Part shown: piece by piece, positions 1-8,240 of the stretch | Numbering within the stretch: position 1 is the first letter of the stretch | Layout of the letters: every line of letters begins with the position of its first letter | Assembly: GCA_965276715.1 (NCBI GenBank) | Contig: OZ255622.1 | Coordinates: 310,001-374,000, forward strand | Direction: 5' to 3' | Length of the DNA stretch: 64,000 bases | From: CAXTPV01 sp965276715 | Lineage (GTDB): Bacteria; Pseudomonadota; Alphaproteobacteria; Acetobacterales; Acetobacteraceae | The notes under the pieces: generated by a model | Told to the model about the DNA's origin: nothing | Seen by the model: the letters and a program-made list of their open reading frames with translations, nothing else | Database searches by the model: none | Program-made: the position numbers and the translations under genes

Positions 1-1
1 C

Positions 2-652
2 CTGACCATGCTCCGCTACAATCTCGAGAAGCAGGGCTTCCGTGTCGAGGAGGCGGGCGATGGTCAGGAAGCGCTGACCCGCTTGTCCGAACTCGCTCCC
101 GACATCGTCCTGCTCGACTGGATGCTGCCATCGATGTCGGGCATCGAGGTCTGCCGCCAGATCCGCCGGCGCCCATCCACGCGAGACCTGCCCGTCATCA
201 TGGTCACCGCCCGCACTGAGGACCAGGACACGGTGCGGGGGCTCAACACCGGGGCCGATGACTACATCACCAAGCCGTTCAACGTCGAAGCCCTCGTCGC
301 CCGGATGCGCGCCCTGCTGCGGCGCGCGCGCGCCGTGCCGTCCAAGGGCATGCTCGCCTTTCACGACATCACGATGGACCTCGCCGCCCACCGCGTTCAA
401 CGTGGCGGCCGCGCCGTCCATCTCGGGCCGACCGAGTTCCGCCTGCTGGAATTCTTCATGCAGCACCCGCGCCGCGTCTTCGCCCGCGAGGAATTGCTCG
501 ACGCCGTCTGGGGCCTCGATATCCACGTTGAGCCGCGTACGGTCGACGTACACATCCGCCGCCTGCGCAAGTCGATCAACGCGGACGGTGACACCGACAT
601 CGTGCGGACGGTCCGGGCCGCGGGCTACGCCCTCGACACCGAGGCTGTATGA
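2..652 (+). CDS. phoB: Phosphate regulon response regulator PhoB, 5' truncated by window edge
   Basis: This is an OmpR/PhoB-type two-component regulator that, when phosphorylated by PhoR, activates phosphate-starvation genes. The reading frame is open to the left edge (Leu-Thr precede the first visible Met at position 8), so about 15-17 N-terminal residues are missing. Seen from that Met: receiver phospho-acceptor Asp in VLLDWMLPSMSG (about residue 37), switch Thr in MVTART, conserved Lys in ITKPF, then a winged-helix DNA-binding domain with GPTEFRLLEFF and the RTVDVHIRRLRK recognition helix near the C-terminus. The match to PhoB rather than other OmpR members rests on the LRYNLEKQGF opening and the GPTEFRLLEFF segment. 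Upstream partners (phoR, phoU or pst) would lie outside the window. Family assignment is firm and the specific name likely. Confidence 0.9.
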   Translation: MTMLRYNLEKQGFRVEEAGDGQEALTRLSELAPDIVLLDWMLPSMSGIEVCRQIRRRPSTRDLPVIMVTARTEDQDTVRGLNTGADDYITKPFNVEALVARMRALLRRARAVPSKGMLAFHDITMDLAAHRVQRGGRAVHLGPTEFRLLEFFMQHPRRVFAREELLDAVWGLDIHVEPRTVDVHIRRLRKSINADGDTDIVRTVRAAGYALDTEAV

Positions 653-755
653 TTTTGGTCCTATCTTGATTCGAAAAAATAATTCAAGTTCAAGTCTGGT
701 CATCGCGAAGTTTTGAGGAGACAGAACGGCTTCAAAGGCCACCCTACCTCTCCGC

Positions 756-1382
756 ATGAGGTGGGAGCTGCCTGTGAGAGATCCGATCGTCAGTCGAAGG
801 GACGTGCTCGGCGCCACCGCCTCCGGTCTCGCTCTCCTGCCGCTCGACACCGGCGCGGCTGCCCCGACCCGGCCCGGCCAATTGCCCGAGACGCAACATG
901 TCGCCTTCGAACTCAACGGGCGCCACGTCACCCTCGACATCGATCCGCGGACCACGCTTCTCGACGCGCTGCGTGACCATCTGGCATTGACCGGCACCAA
1001 GAAGGGCTGCGCGATGGGCGCGTGCGGCGCCTGCACCGTCCATCTCGATGGCGAGCGTGTCGTCTCCTGCCTCATCCTCGCCGCGCGCCTCGACGGCCGC
1101 TCGGTCCGCACCGTGGAAGGCCTGAGCGAGGGAGACACGCTGCATCCGGTTCAGCGCGCCTTCGCCGAGCATGATGCTTTGCAATGCGGCTACTGCACGC
1201 CGGGCCAGGTGATGTCCGCCGCCGCCCTCATCGACGAGGGCCACGCCGGCTCCGACGACGAGATCCGCGAATGGATGAGCGGCAATCTCTGCCGCTGCGG
1301 CGCCTACCCGAACATCGTGGCCGCCGTCCGCGACGCCGCCGGCCAGCGCGCCGACCGCGACAGCCACGTCGAGAGGGGCTGA
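756..1382 (+). CDS. paoA: Periplasmic aldehyde oxidoreductase, 2Fe-2S subunit (PaoA-like)
   Basis: Small iron-sulfur subunit of a xanthine-oxidase-family molybdoenzyme that passes electrons from the Mo subunit to FAD. It starts with a twin-arginine signal (SRRDVLGATA, residues about 13-22, then a hydrophobic stretch), so the folded complex is expected in the periplasm, as for E. coli PaoABC. A plant-type ferredoxin domain has CAMGACGACTV plus a later Cys near residues 84-107; the C-terminal helical domain has CGYCTPGQV and CRCGAYPN for the second 2Fe-2S cluster. At 208 residues it is a usual length. Its stop overlaps the next start (TGATG), so the three genes are surely co-translated. GAGGAG at 714-719 lies too far upstream to be the binding site, and an internal start is possible. 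Substrate (aromatic or aliphatic aldehyde) is inferred. Confidence 0.85.
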   Translation: MRWELPVRDPIVSRRDVLGATASGLALLPLDTGAAAPTRPGQLPETQHVAFELNGRHVTLDIDPRTTLLDALRDHLALTGTKKGCAMGACGACTVHLDGERVVSCLILAARLDGRSVRTVEGLSEGDTLHPVQRAFAEHDALQCGYCTPGQVMSAAALIDEGHAGSDDEIREWMSGNLCRCGAYPNIVAAVRDAAGQRADRDSHVERG

Positions 1383-2326
1383 TGCATCCGTTCCGCATCG
1401 ATCCGGCCGCAAGGGTCGCCCCTTCCGGCAGCATGGCCATCGCCGGCGGCACCGACATGGTGCAGTTGCTCCGCAACGGCGTCATCCAGCCCACGCATCT
1501 GCGCAGCCTCGACGTCGCGGCCAGGCATCCGATCACGGTCGCAGAGGGCGTGCTCAGGCTCCCGGCACTGGCAACCATGGCGCAAGTGGGCGACCACCCC
1601 GAGGTTCGCCGCCACTGGCCGGCGATTTCCGACGCCCTCCTTGCCGCCGCCTCGCCGCAGATCCGCAACCTCGGCACCATGGGCGGCAACCTGCTGCAGC
1701 GCACGCGCTGCCTCTACTTCCGTGACATCGCATTCTCCTGCAACAAGCGCGACGCCGGTTCCGGCTGCCCGGCCATCGACGGGCGCAACCGCGAGCTCGC
1801 CATCCTCGGCGCCAGTTCCTCCTGCATCGCGACCCATCCGTCCGACATGCCGGTCGCCTTGGTGGCCTTCGATGCGCTGATCGAGACCGATGCCGGCCGC
1901 AGCATCCCGATCGACCAATTCTACCGGCTTCCCGGACACACGCCTTGGCTGGAGACCGTCCTCGGATCGAACGAGCTCATCACCGCCATCCTGGTGCCGG
2001 CCGCCCCGGCTGCCACGACGTCAACCTACGTCAAGGTCCGCGACCGCCGGAGCTACGCCTACGCGCTCGTGTCCGTCGCCGCCGGCATCCATATCGAGGG
2101 CGGACTGGTCCAGGACGTCCGCCTCGCCGCCGGCGGCGTCGGCACCCGGCCATGGCGCCTGAAGGATGCCGAAGCCGCGCTTCGCGGCAGGGCGCCGACA
2201 CAGCAGAACATCCGCGCGGCCGCCGCGCTGGCGATCACCGGCGCCGATTCCCGGTCGGAGAACGGCTTCAAGCTGCCCCTTCTGGTCAACGTCACGCGGC
2301 GCGCCCTCGAGACCGTGTCGGCATGA
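1382..2326 (+). CDS. paoB: Periplasmic aldehyde oxidoreductase, FAD subunit (PaoB-like)
   Basis: Flavin subunit of the PaoABC-type complex, 314 residues. The N-terminal FAD-binding fold shows AGGTDMVQLL, and IRNLGTMGGNLLQRTRC is the typical isoalloxazine/pyrophosphate loop. Directly after it, RCLYFRD...CNKR....GC matches the cysteine-rich insertion that in E. coli PaoB holds an additional 4Fe-4S cluster, which most other members of the family lack; this is the best evidence for the Pao subgroup. The start at 1382 overlaps the paoA stop. The open frame extends further upstream, but that part lies inside paoA and is ignored. The end overlaps the paoC start (ATGA). It has no signal peptide and is expected to be exported with the Tat substrate PaoA. 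Confidence 0.85.
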   Translation: MHPFRIDPAARVAPSGSMAIAGGTDMVQLLRNGVIQPTHLRSLDVAARHPITVAEGVLRLPALATMAQVGDHPEVRRHWPAISDALLAAASPQIRNLGTMGGNLLQRTRCLYFRDIAFSCNKRDAGSGCPAIDGRNRELAILGASSSCIATHPSDMPVALVAFDALIETDAGRSIPIDQFYRLPGHTPWLETVLGSNELITAILVPAAPAATTSTYVKVRDRRSYAYALVSVAAGIHIEGGLVQDVRLAAGGVGTRPWRLKDAEAALRGRAPTQQNIRAAAALAITGADSRSENGFKLPLLVNVTRRALETVSA

Positions 2327-4518
2327 TCGGGGACGGCGTCATGCGTGTCGACGCGCCGCTCAAGACACGGGGCGGCGCACGCTACGCCGCGGAATTCACG
2401 CAATCCGACATGACCCATGTCGCGATGGTCACCAGCACGATCGCGAGCGGACGCGTCACCGGCTTCGACACCGGCGCCGCCCGAGCGGCACCCGGCGTGC
2501 TGGCCGTCATCACACCCGCCAACGCCGACCGCCTGCGTGTGACGAAAGCCTCCCAGCAGACGGTCACCGAACCGCTGCTTCAGGACGACCAGGTCCGTTT
2601 CCAGGGCCAGCCGATCGCGCTCGTTGTCGCCGAAACCAACGAAGCGGCCCAACATGCCGCCGCCCTCGTTGTCACCCATTATGCGCGAACCGCCGCCGTC
2701 ACCGACATGAACGCCGTGCTCGCCGATGCCTATCTTCCGAAGGATTTCCGTGGCGGCAGCACGCCGGCCGACAGCAGCCGCGGCGATCCCGACGCCGCAT
2801 TCGCGAGCGCCCCGGTCAAGGTCGACGCCGTCTACGAGACGCCGCCCGAATACCACAACCCGATGGAGCCGCACGCGACGATCGCGTCCTGGGAGGGCGA
2901 TCGGCTGACCGTCTGGACCGCGACGCAGGGAGTAAGCGGCGTCAAGAAGACGCTCGCTGCCTTCTTCCGGCTGCCGCCCGACGATGTGCGCGTGATCTGC
3001 CCCTATGTCGGCGGCGGTTTCGGCAGCAAGGGCAATGCCTGGCCGCCGATCATTTTCGCAGCGTTCGCGGCTCGCCGGGTCGGACGGCCGGCGCGTCTCG
3101 AGCTCACCCGCGAGCAGATGTATGCCAACAACGGCTATCGTCCGCGGACCCGCCAGACCGTCAGGCTCGGCGCACGGCAGGACGGCACGCTGGTCTCGCT
3201 ACGCCATGACGGTCTGACCCAGATGTCCGATCCGGTGCTTGGCGAATTCGCCGAACCGGTCGCGACCGCATCGCGCATGCTCTACGCATGTGACAACGTC
3301 GCGACCTCGCATCGTCTCGTCACCACCAACTATGGCCTGCCAACCTACATGCGCGCGCCAGGCGAGGCTTCGGGCGTCTTCGCGCTCGAGTGCGCGATGG
3401 ATGAGCTTGCGACCCGACTGCGGATGGATCCGATCGCGCTCCGGCTGAGGAATCACGCCGACCGCGATGCCGATAGCGGCAAGCCATTCTCGTCGAAGCA
3501 CCTGCGCGAAGCCTACTCACAAGGGGCTCACATGTTCGGCTGGGACCGGCGCTCGCCCGCGCCCGGTTCGATGCGCGATGGCCGCGTTCTGATCGGCTGG
3601 GGCATGGCGACGTCGACCTATCCCGCCAACCGGGCGCCCGCCAGCGCCCGAGTGCTTCTGTCGGCCGACGGCAACGCGCTCGTCCAGTCCGGCACCCAGG
3701 ATATCGGCACCGGGACCTACACCATCATGGCGCAAGTCGCCGCCGACATGCTTGGCCTGCCGATGAGCCACGTCCGCGCCGAGCTCGGCGATACCTCGCT
3801 GCCCGACGCACCCACATCGGGCGGCTCGACGACGGCGGCGAGCGTCACCCCCGCCGTCCGTATGGCCGCGGGATCCGTTCGCGCGCGTCTGTTCGGATTG
3901 GCGCTCGCGACCGGCGGTCCTGCCTGGTCCGGCCTGACGCCCGCCGATCTTCGCTGTGAGAACGGCGCCGTCGCGGGGCCCGCGGGTCGGATTTCCCATG
4001 CATCCTTGCTGTCGCGCGCGCGTCTGCCATCGATCGAGGCGCAGGCCGGGGCCAAGCCCGGCACCGAGTTCGCGAGTTTTTCCCGCCATTCCTTCGGCGC
4101 CCAGTTCGCCGAGGTTCGCGTCGATCCCGATTTCGGCACCGTGCGCGTCTCCCGCTTCGTCGGCGTCTACGATGCGGGCCGCATCCTCAACGCCCGCACG
4201 GGCCGGAGCCAGCTCATCGGCGGCATCGTCTTCGGCATCGGCCAGGCCCTGCTCGAAGAGGCGATCCCTGATTTCGCGACCGGCAGGATCGTCAACGACA
4301 ACCTCTCGGACTATCTCGTACCGGTCAACGCGGATGTCGGATCGATCGAGGTGGCGACCATCGCGTCGTCCGACGAGATCGTCGATCCTCTCGGCGCGCG
4401 CGGCATCGGCGAACTTCCCATCGTCGGCACCGCGGCCGCGATCGCCAATGCGGTCCACCATGCGACCGGCCGCCGGATCCGCCGCTTGCCGATCCGGGTG
4501 GAGGATCTGCTGGTCTGA
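2323..4518 (+). CDS. paoC: Periplasmic aldehyde oxidoreductase, molybdenum subunit (PaoC-like)
   Basis: Catalytic molybdenum-cofactor subunit that oxidises aldehydes to acids with water as the oxygen source. At 731 residues it is very close to E. coli PaoC (732). Seen: N-terminal fusion-type domain RGGARYAAE, Moco-binding GGGFGSKGN near residue 229, YMRAPGE near residues 342-348 with the substrate-binding Arg, and GIGELPIVG with the catalytic Glu near residue 697. The start at 2323 overlaps the paoB stop by 4 bases; the longer frame upstream (from 1945) overlaps paoB and lacks homology. The usual maturation chaperone (PaoD/XdhC type), often the next gene, is not present downstream; the next gene is an unrelated membrane protein. 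Cofactor (MCD type) is inferred from the family. Confidence 0.88.
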   Translation: MIGDGVMRVDAPLKTRGGARYAAEFTQSDMTHVAMVTSTIASGRVTGFDTGAARAAPGVLAVITPANADRLRVTKASQQTVTEPLLQDDQVRFQGQPIALVVAETNEAAQHAAALVVTHYARTAAVTDMNAVLADAYLPKDFRGGSTPADSSRGDPDAAFASAPVKVDAVYETPPEYHNPMEPHATIASWEGDRLTVWTATQGVSGVKKTLAAFFRLPPDDVRVICPYVGGGFGSKGNAWPPIIFAAFAARRVGRPARLELTREQMYANNGYRPRTRQTVRLGARQDGTLVSLRHDGLTQMSDPVLGEFAEPVATASRMLYACDNVATSHRLVTTNYGLPTYMRAPGEASGVFALECAMDELATRLRMDPIALRLRNHADRDADSGKPFSSKHLREAYSQGAHMFGWDRRSPAPGSMRDGRVLIGWGMATSTYPANRAPASARVLLSADGNALVQSGTQDIGTGTYTIMAQVAADMLGLPMSHVRAELGDTSLPDAPTSGGSTTAASVTPAVRMAAGSVRARLFGLALATGGPAWSGLTPADLRCENGAVAGPAGRISHASLLSRARLPSIEAQAGAKPGTEFASFSRHSFGAQFAEVRVDPDFGTVRVSRFVGVYDAGRILNARTGRSQLIGGIVFGIGQALLEEAIPDFATGRIVNDNLSDYLVPVNADVGSIEVATIASSDEIVDPLGARGIGELPIVGTAAAIANAVHHATGRRIRRLPIRVEDLLV

Positions 4519-4590
4519 ACGTCCAGGCTCGATCCTTGAAAGCATGGAGACGCTCATGACCGACATCGATGAACCCTTCATCGCCGGTCG

Positions 4591-5778
4591 ATGGCGCCCA
4601 TCCTCGACCGCGTGACGGCCGTTTCCCGGTCGGACGCATCAACCCGGCGACGCCTCGAACCGCTCCTGCTGCTGCTGGCGCCGCTTCTTTCCGCGGCGCC
4701 CGAACTACTCGGCCTTGGCAACCGCACCGCGCTGGACATGGTCGCGTCGTTCGTCCAGGCGCATCCGATATTGCGGGGCGCGCTCATCCTGCCGATCGAG
4801 ACGGCGAGGGACGCAGGCCTCGCTCTGCTGGCCGGGCACGCGCTCCTGCTGGGCGCCGGCGGGCTGGCCTGCGCGTCGCTCTTGCGAACGCTCGAATTGC
4901 CTCGGGCGACGCTGGCGGGCGGCCTCCTGTTCGAGTTGGCGTCGCTCGCCGTCGGCACGACGGGCTGGCGCCCGCTGCTTGCCCTGATCGTCTGCCCGGC
5001 GTTCTTCGCCGCTCTCGAGCGAAGCATCAGGGGGCGCCAGCCGGGCATCGCGAGACTTGCGATGTCGATCGGCCTCGTCTGCGCGTTCAGCCCCACGCCG
5101 GCGGCCGGCGCCATTTTCGGCTTCGGCCTCGCATGGCTCGTTGTGCGCCTTGCTTCCGTCCAGGAGGGCTACCGATGGCGAACCCTGAACCGTGTCGGCT
5201 TCGGCGCCTTGCTTGGCGCTGTCCTTGCGTCGCCGATCGGGGCCGCCGAGCTGCTCTCCGGGGCCGTGCGAGCGAACCTGCCTTGGCCGTCCGTCCTGCT
5301 GCCACGCGGCTGGCACATCGACGCGACCCGGGCAGGGATCGCCCCGGCGTTCGGCCGCTTGCTGCCGGTCATCGGGCTCGCCTGCCTCGCGCTGGTGCCC
5401 CTCGCGGATGGCGCACCCATGCGCGGCCGCGCCTTGCGGATTCTGCTCGCCGCCACCGCCGCCCTGACGTCCGCTGCCGTGACGCCGTCCGCGGCAATCC
5501 CGCTCTGCCTGACCTGCCTCGTCGTGCTGTGCGCCGTGCTGTGGAGTGATCGTGCCGCGGAGCGACGCAGGGGAGCACTGCCCACCGCCGCCGTCGGCCT
5601 TGTCGTACTGGCCGGTCTGGCCGCCTGCACCGTCCATCTTCCGCGCCCGATGATCGTCGCCAACATCCTCGGGCTCGCGGCCGGCCTCGCCCTCTCCCGA
5701 CGGACCGGGCGGATCACGTTCCTGTCGTCTCCCGCGATCGTTGCCGCAGCCTACACCGCTTTTGTCGACGCATCCTGA
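4591..5778 (+). CDS. Hypothetical polytopic membrane protein
   Basis: I do not recognise a family. The 395-residue product is strongly hydrophobic, with roughly nine to eleven likely membrane segments rich in Leu and Ala (for example around residues 22-38, 75-95, 118-135, 148-165, 195-215 and 250-270). A start at 4591 gives a short basic N-terminus (RRR near residue 19) before the first segment; no convincing ribosome binding site is seen, and a GTG at 4612 is an alternative. It follows paoC by 72 bases on the same strand, but nothing shows it belongs to that enzyme. The layout resembles multi-pass glycosyltransferase or O-antigen-polymerase-like proteins, yet no signature residues are visible. 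Third-position GC is very high, as in its neighbours, so it is probably a real gene. Confidence 0.6.
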   Translation: MAPILDRVTAVSRSDASTRRRLEPLLLLLAPLLSAAPELLGLGNRTALDMVASFVQAHPILRGALILPIETARDAGLALLAGHALLLGAGGLACASLLRTLELPRATLAGGLLFELASLAVGTTGWRPLLALIVCPAFFAALERSIRGRQPGIARLAMSIGLVCAFSPTPAAGAIFGFGLAWLVVRLASVQEGYRWRTLNRVGFGALLGAVLASPIGAAELLSGAVRANLPWPSVLLPRGWHIDATRAGIAPAFGRLLPVIGLACLALVPLADGAPMRGRALRILLAATAALTSAAVTPSAAIPLCLTCLVVLCAVLWSDRAAERRRGALPTAAVGLVVLAGLAACTVHLPRPMIVANILGLAAGLALSRRTGRITFLSSPAIVAAAYTAFVDAS

Positions 5779-5889
5779 CGCGTTCTTGTTCGGCCGCGCC
5801 TGAAGACGGAGGCAAAATAGGCAACTTCGCCAGTCTACCGGTTTTCTGTTCCCGCGCCACGTCAGCAGCGCCCGAACGAGGAAACGCAC

Positions 5890-6225
5890 ATGCCGCAATT
5901 CGACGCCACCATCAAACACATCAAGGAGGGCCTGAAGGGGTTCACCGTCGCCGCCGCGACGAAGAACATCGAGGGCTGGGAAGCCACGCTCGAGAAGATC
6001 GATGCGCCCGGAGTGAAAGGGATCGTGCGCGATCTTGAAAGTCTCAAGAAGCATCTGCACGCCAAGGAGCTCGACGGGGACGCGATCGCGAAGCTCGTCG
6101 CCAAGCTCGGCAAGGAGACCGTCAGCATCGCCGGCAAGGCGGACGGCGAGAAGGCCACCAAGATCAAGGCGCTCGGCGACGCGTTGTCGCATGCCTCGGC
6201 AGAGGCTCACGCCGAGACGAAGTAA
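5890..6225 (+). CDS. Small lysine-rich helical hypothetical protein
   Basis: The 111-residue product is soluble, alanine- and lysine-rich and predicted mostly helical (patterns such as HIKEGLKGF and GDAIAKLVAKLG), with no Cys or Trp clusters beyond EGWE. A good ribosome binding site (GAGGAAAC) lies just before the ATG. It is followed by a strong rho-independent terminator, so it may be transcribed alone or from the preceding genes. I cannot assign a function. The even spread of Lys and Asp/Glu could suit a nucleoid- or stress-associated small protein, but that is a guess. Confidence 0.65.
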   Translation: MPQFDATIKHIKEGLKGFTVAAATKNIEGWEATLEKIDAPGVKGIVRDLESLKKHLHAKELDGDAIAKLVAKLGKETVSIAGKADGEKATKIKALGDALSHASAEAHAETK

Positions 6226-6233
6226 CGGTCGGC

Positions 6234-6270
6234 ACGGGTCTGGGACGAAGCCCAGGCCCGTCAGGCTTTT
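6234..6270 (+). terminator. Rho-independent terminator after the 111-residue gene
   Basis: An 11-base stem (6234-6244 pairing with 6251-6261, one U-G pair) closes a 6-base loop and is followed by CAGGCTTTTA. It lies between convergent stop codons (6225 on plus, 6269 on minus) and may also limit read-through from kup. Confidence 0.75.
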
Positions 6271-8155
6271 ACACCTCCACCTGGTGCCCGATCTCGATCA
6301 GCCGGTTTCTCGGCAGGGCAAAACGATCGGACGCCCGCACCGCATTGCGATACATTAACCCGAACAGGACACGTTGCCAGAGCGGCATATGGGGCCGCTT
6401 CTCGTGAGGGACGATATCGTCCTTTCCTGCCAGGAACAGCACCTGGTCGAGATCGATGTTGCAGCCAAGCTTCTTGGCATTCGCCAGCGCCTGCGACAGG
6501 TTGGGGACCTCGACGAACCCGAAGCAGACCGTCACCTGCCAGATGCCGTCCATCACGGCGCGCGTCTTGATCCGGTCGCGGTCCGGCACCCGGGCATCCT
6601 CGGTGAAGCGGACGGACAGCACGACGACCTTTTCGGGAAGCGAATGGAAGTCTGCGATGTGCCGCGCCATCAGCGGCGGCACCACCGATTCCGAACGTGA
6701 CAGGAACACCACCGAGCCTGGCGGGCGGACAATCTCGTTGTTCCTGAGCTTGGCCAGGACCTCCTCGGCGCGCTCCCCGAGAGGAGCCAAGCCGTCGCGC
6801 ACGAGGCCGATGCCCTTGTGCCAGACGAGCATGATGGTGAAGAGCGCGATGCCGATGGCGAGCGGCACATAGCCGCCCTGGATGATCTTCAGGAGGTTGG
6901 CGCCGAAGAACGAGACATCGACCAGCAGGAAGAACAGCGCGATCGGTGCGGCGATCATCACGCTCCACCGCCAGCGGACGCGCATCACGTCGTAGATCAG
7001 CGCGGTGGTCATCAGCATGGTCGTCGACACGGCGGTTCCGTAGGCCCCGGATAGATTGTCGGAGCTCTTGAAGCCGATGGCGATCGCGATCGTGCCGAGC
7101 ATCATGATCCAGTTGACCACCGGGACATAGATCTGGCCGTACTCCTTGTCGGATGTCTGGCGGATGTTCAGTCCCGGAAACCAGCCGAGCTGCATCGCCT
7201 GCCGGGTCAGCGTGAACGTTCCGGTAATGATGGCCTGGCTCGCGATGATCGTGGCGCACGTCGCCAGCACCACGACCGGCAGCACCAGCGGCTGCGGGAT
7301 CGACACGAAGAACGGGTTGCCCTTGACGTCCTGGTGCGCATCCATGAACGCGACCTGTCCGGCATAGCTCAGCAGGAGCGCCGGAAAGACGATCGCGAGC
7401 CACGCGCCCCTGACCGGGCGCCTGCCGATATGGCCCATGTCGGCGTACAGCGCCTCGGCACCGGTCAATGCCAGAAATACGCCGCCGAGCACGACGAAGC
7501 TGCCCCAGCCATGATGGGCCAGGAAACGCAGCCCGATGACAGGATCGAGACCGATCAGCACCGACGGACGGCCGAGCAGATTGATCGCGCCGAGAGCCCC
7601 GACGACACCGAACCAGACAAGCATGACCGGACCGAAGACGATCCCGATCGACGCGGTCCCGAATGGCTGGGCCGCGAACAGGCCCGCCAGGATCAGCACG
7701 GCAAGCGGCAGTATGTAGGGCTTGACCACGCTCGTGACCGTCTCGGTCCCCTCAAGCGCGCTGAGCACCGAGATCGACGGCGTGATCACCCCGTCGCCGT
7801 AGAGCAGGGCGGCGCCGAACAAGCCGGCACATGTCAGCAAGGTCGCCCGCGAGAACAGGCTTCCCGTGAAACGTGGGCCGATCAGGGACAGCAGCGCCAG
7901 GATGCCACCCTCGCCATGGTTGTCGGCGCGCATCACCAGGGTCGCGTATTTCAGCGTCACCACGATGATCAGCGACCACACCAGCAGCGACAGGCTGCCG
8001 ATCAGCGCGCCGTGGTCGATCTTGCCGCCCGCATCACCCACCACGGTCTGCAGGGTATAGAGCGGGCTCGTGCCGAGATCGCCGAACACGATGCCAAGGG
8101 CTGCGAGGCCACCGGCCGCCAAGCCCCGCTTCGCGCTGCTCTTCTCGTCGGACAT
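6269..8155 (-). CDS. kup: Low-affinity potassium transport protein Kup
   Basis: K+/H+ symporter of the KUP/HAK/KT family in the inner membrane. The 628-residue length is normal. The N-terminal membrane domain opens with GIVFGDLGTSPLYTLQ, the family hallmark, followed by YADNHGEGG-like ADNHGEGGILAL and FGAALLYGDGVITPSISVLSA, and about 12 membrane segments to around residue 440. The cytoplasmic C-terminal part is shorter, with VFLSRSESVVPPLM and a terminal PRNRLIEIGHQVEV that resembles the usual Kup ending. Divergent from rarA, with 85 bases between the chosen starts, so a shared promoter region lies there. No regulatory riboswitch-like structure was seen upstream. Confidence 0.93.
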   Translation of the reverse strand: MSDEKSSAKRGLAAGGLAALGIVFGDLGTSPLYTLQTVVGDAGGKIDHGALIGSLSLLVWSLIIVVTLKYATLVMRADNHGEGGILALLSLIGPRFTGSLFSRATLLTCAGLFGAALLYGDGVITPSISVLSALEGTETVTSVVKPYILPLAVLILAGLFAAQPFGTASIGIVFGPVMLVWFGVVGALGAINLLGRPSVLIGLDPVIGLRFLAHHGWGSFVVLGGVFLALTGAEALYADMGHIGRRPVRGAWLAIVFPALLLSYAGQVAFMDAHQDVKGNPFFVSIPQPLVLPVVVLATCATIIASQAIITGTFTLTRQAMQLGWFPGLNIRQTSDKEYGQIYVPVVNWIMMLGTIAIAIGFKSSDNLSGAYGTAVSTTMLMTTALIYDVMRVRWRWSVMIAAPIALFFLLVDVSFFGANLLKIIQGGYVPLAIGIALFTIMLVWHKGIGLVRDGLAPLGERAEEVLAKLRNNEIVRPPGSVVFLSRSESVVPPLMARHIADFHSLPEKVVVLSVRFTEDARVPDRDRIKTRAVMDGIWQVTVCFGFVEVPNLSQALANAKKLGCNIDLDQVLFLAGKDDIVPHEKRPHMPLWQRVLFGLMYRNAVRASDRFALPRNRLIEIGHQVEV

Positions 8156-8240
8156 GCTGTTTCCGCTCGACTCGGGGTTCGATCAAACCCGCCCGAGGGC
8201 GGCAGTTCACCGTGATCGTTTTGCGGCTATCCTGCGTCGC

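Noticed and set aside
4557..4615. Nineteen-residue peptide FIAGRWRPSS resembling the start of an aldehyde dehydrogenase
   Set aside because: Stops at once and has no continuation in any frame; could be a coincidence or a relic too short to support.
4705..6210. 501-codon minus-strand frame opposite the hypothetical membrane protein
   Set aside because: Composition typical of a shadow of a high-GC gene; would span two plus-strand genes and a gap.
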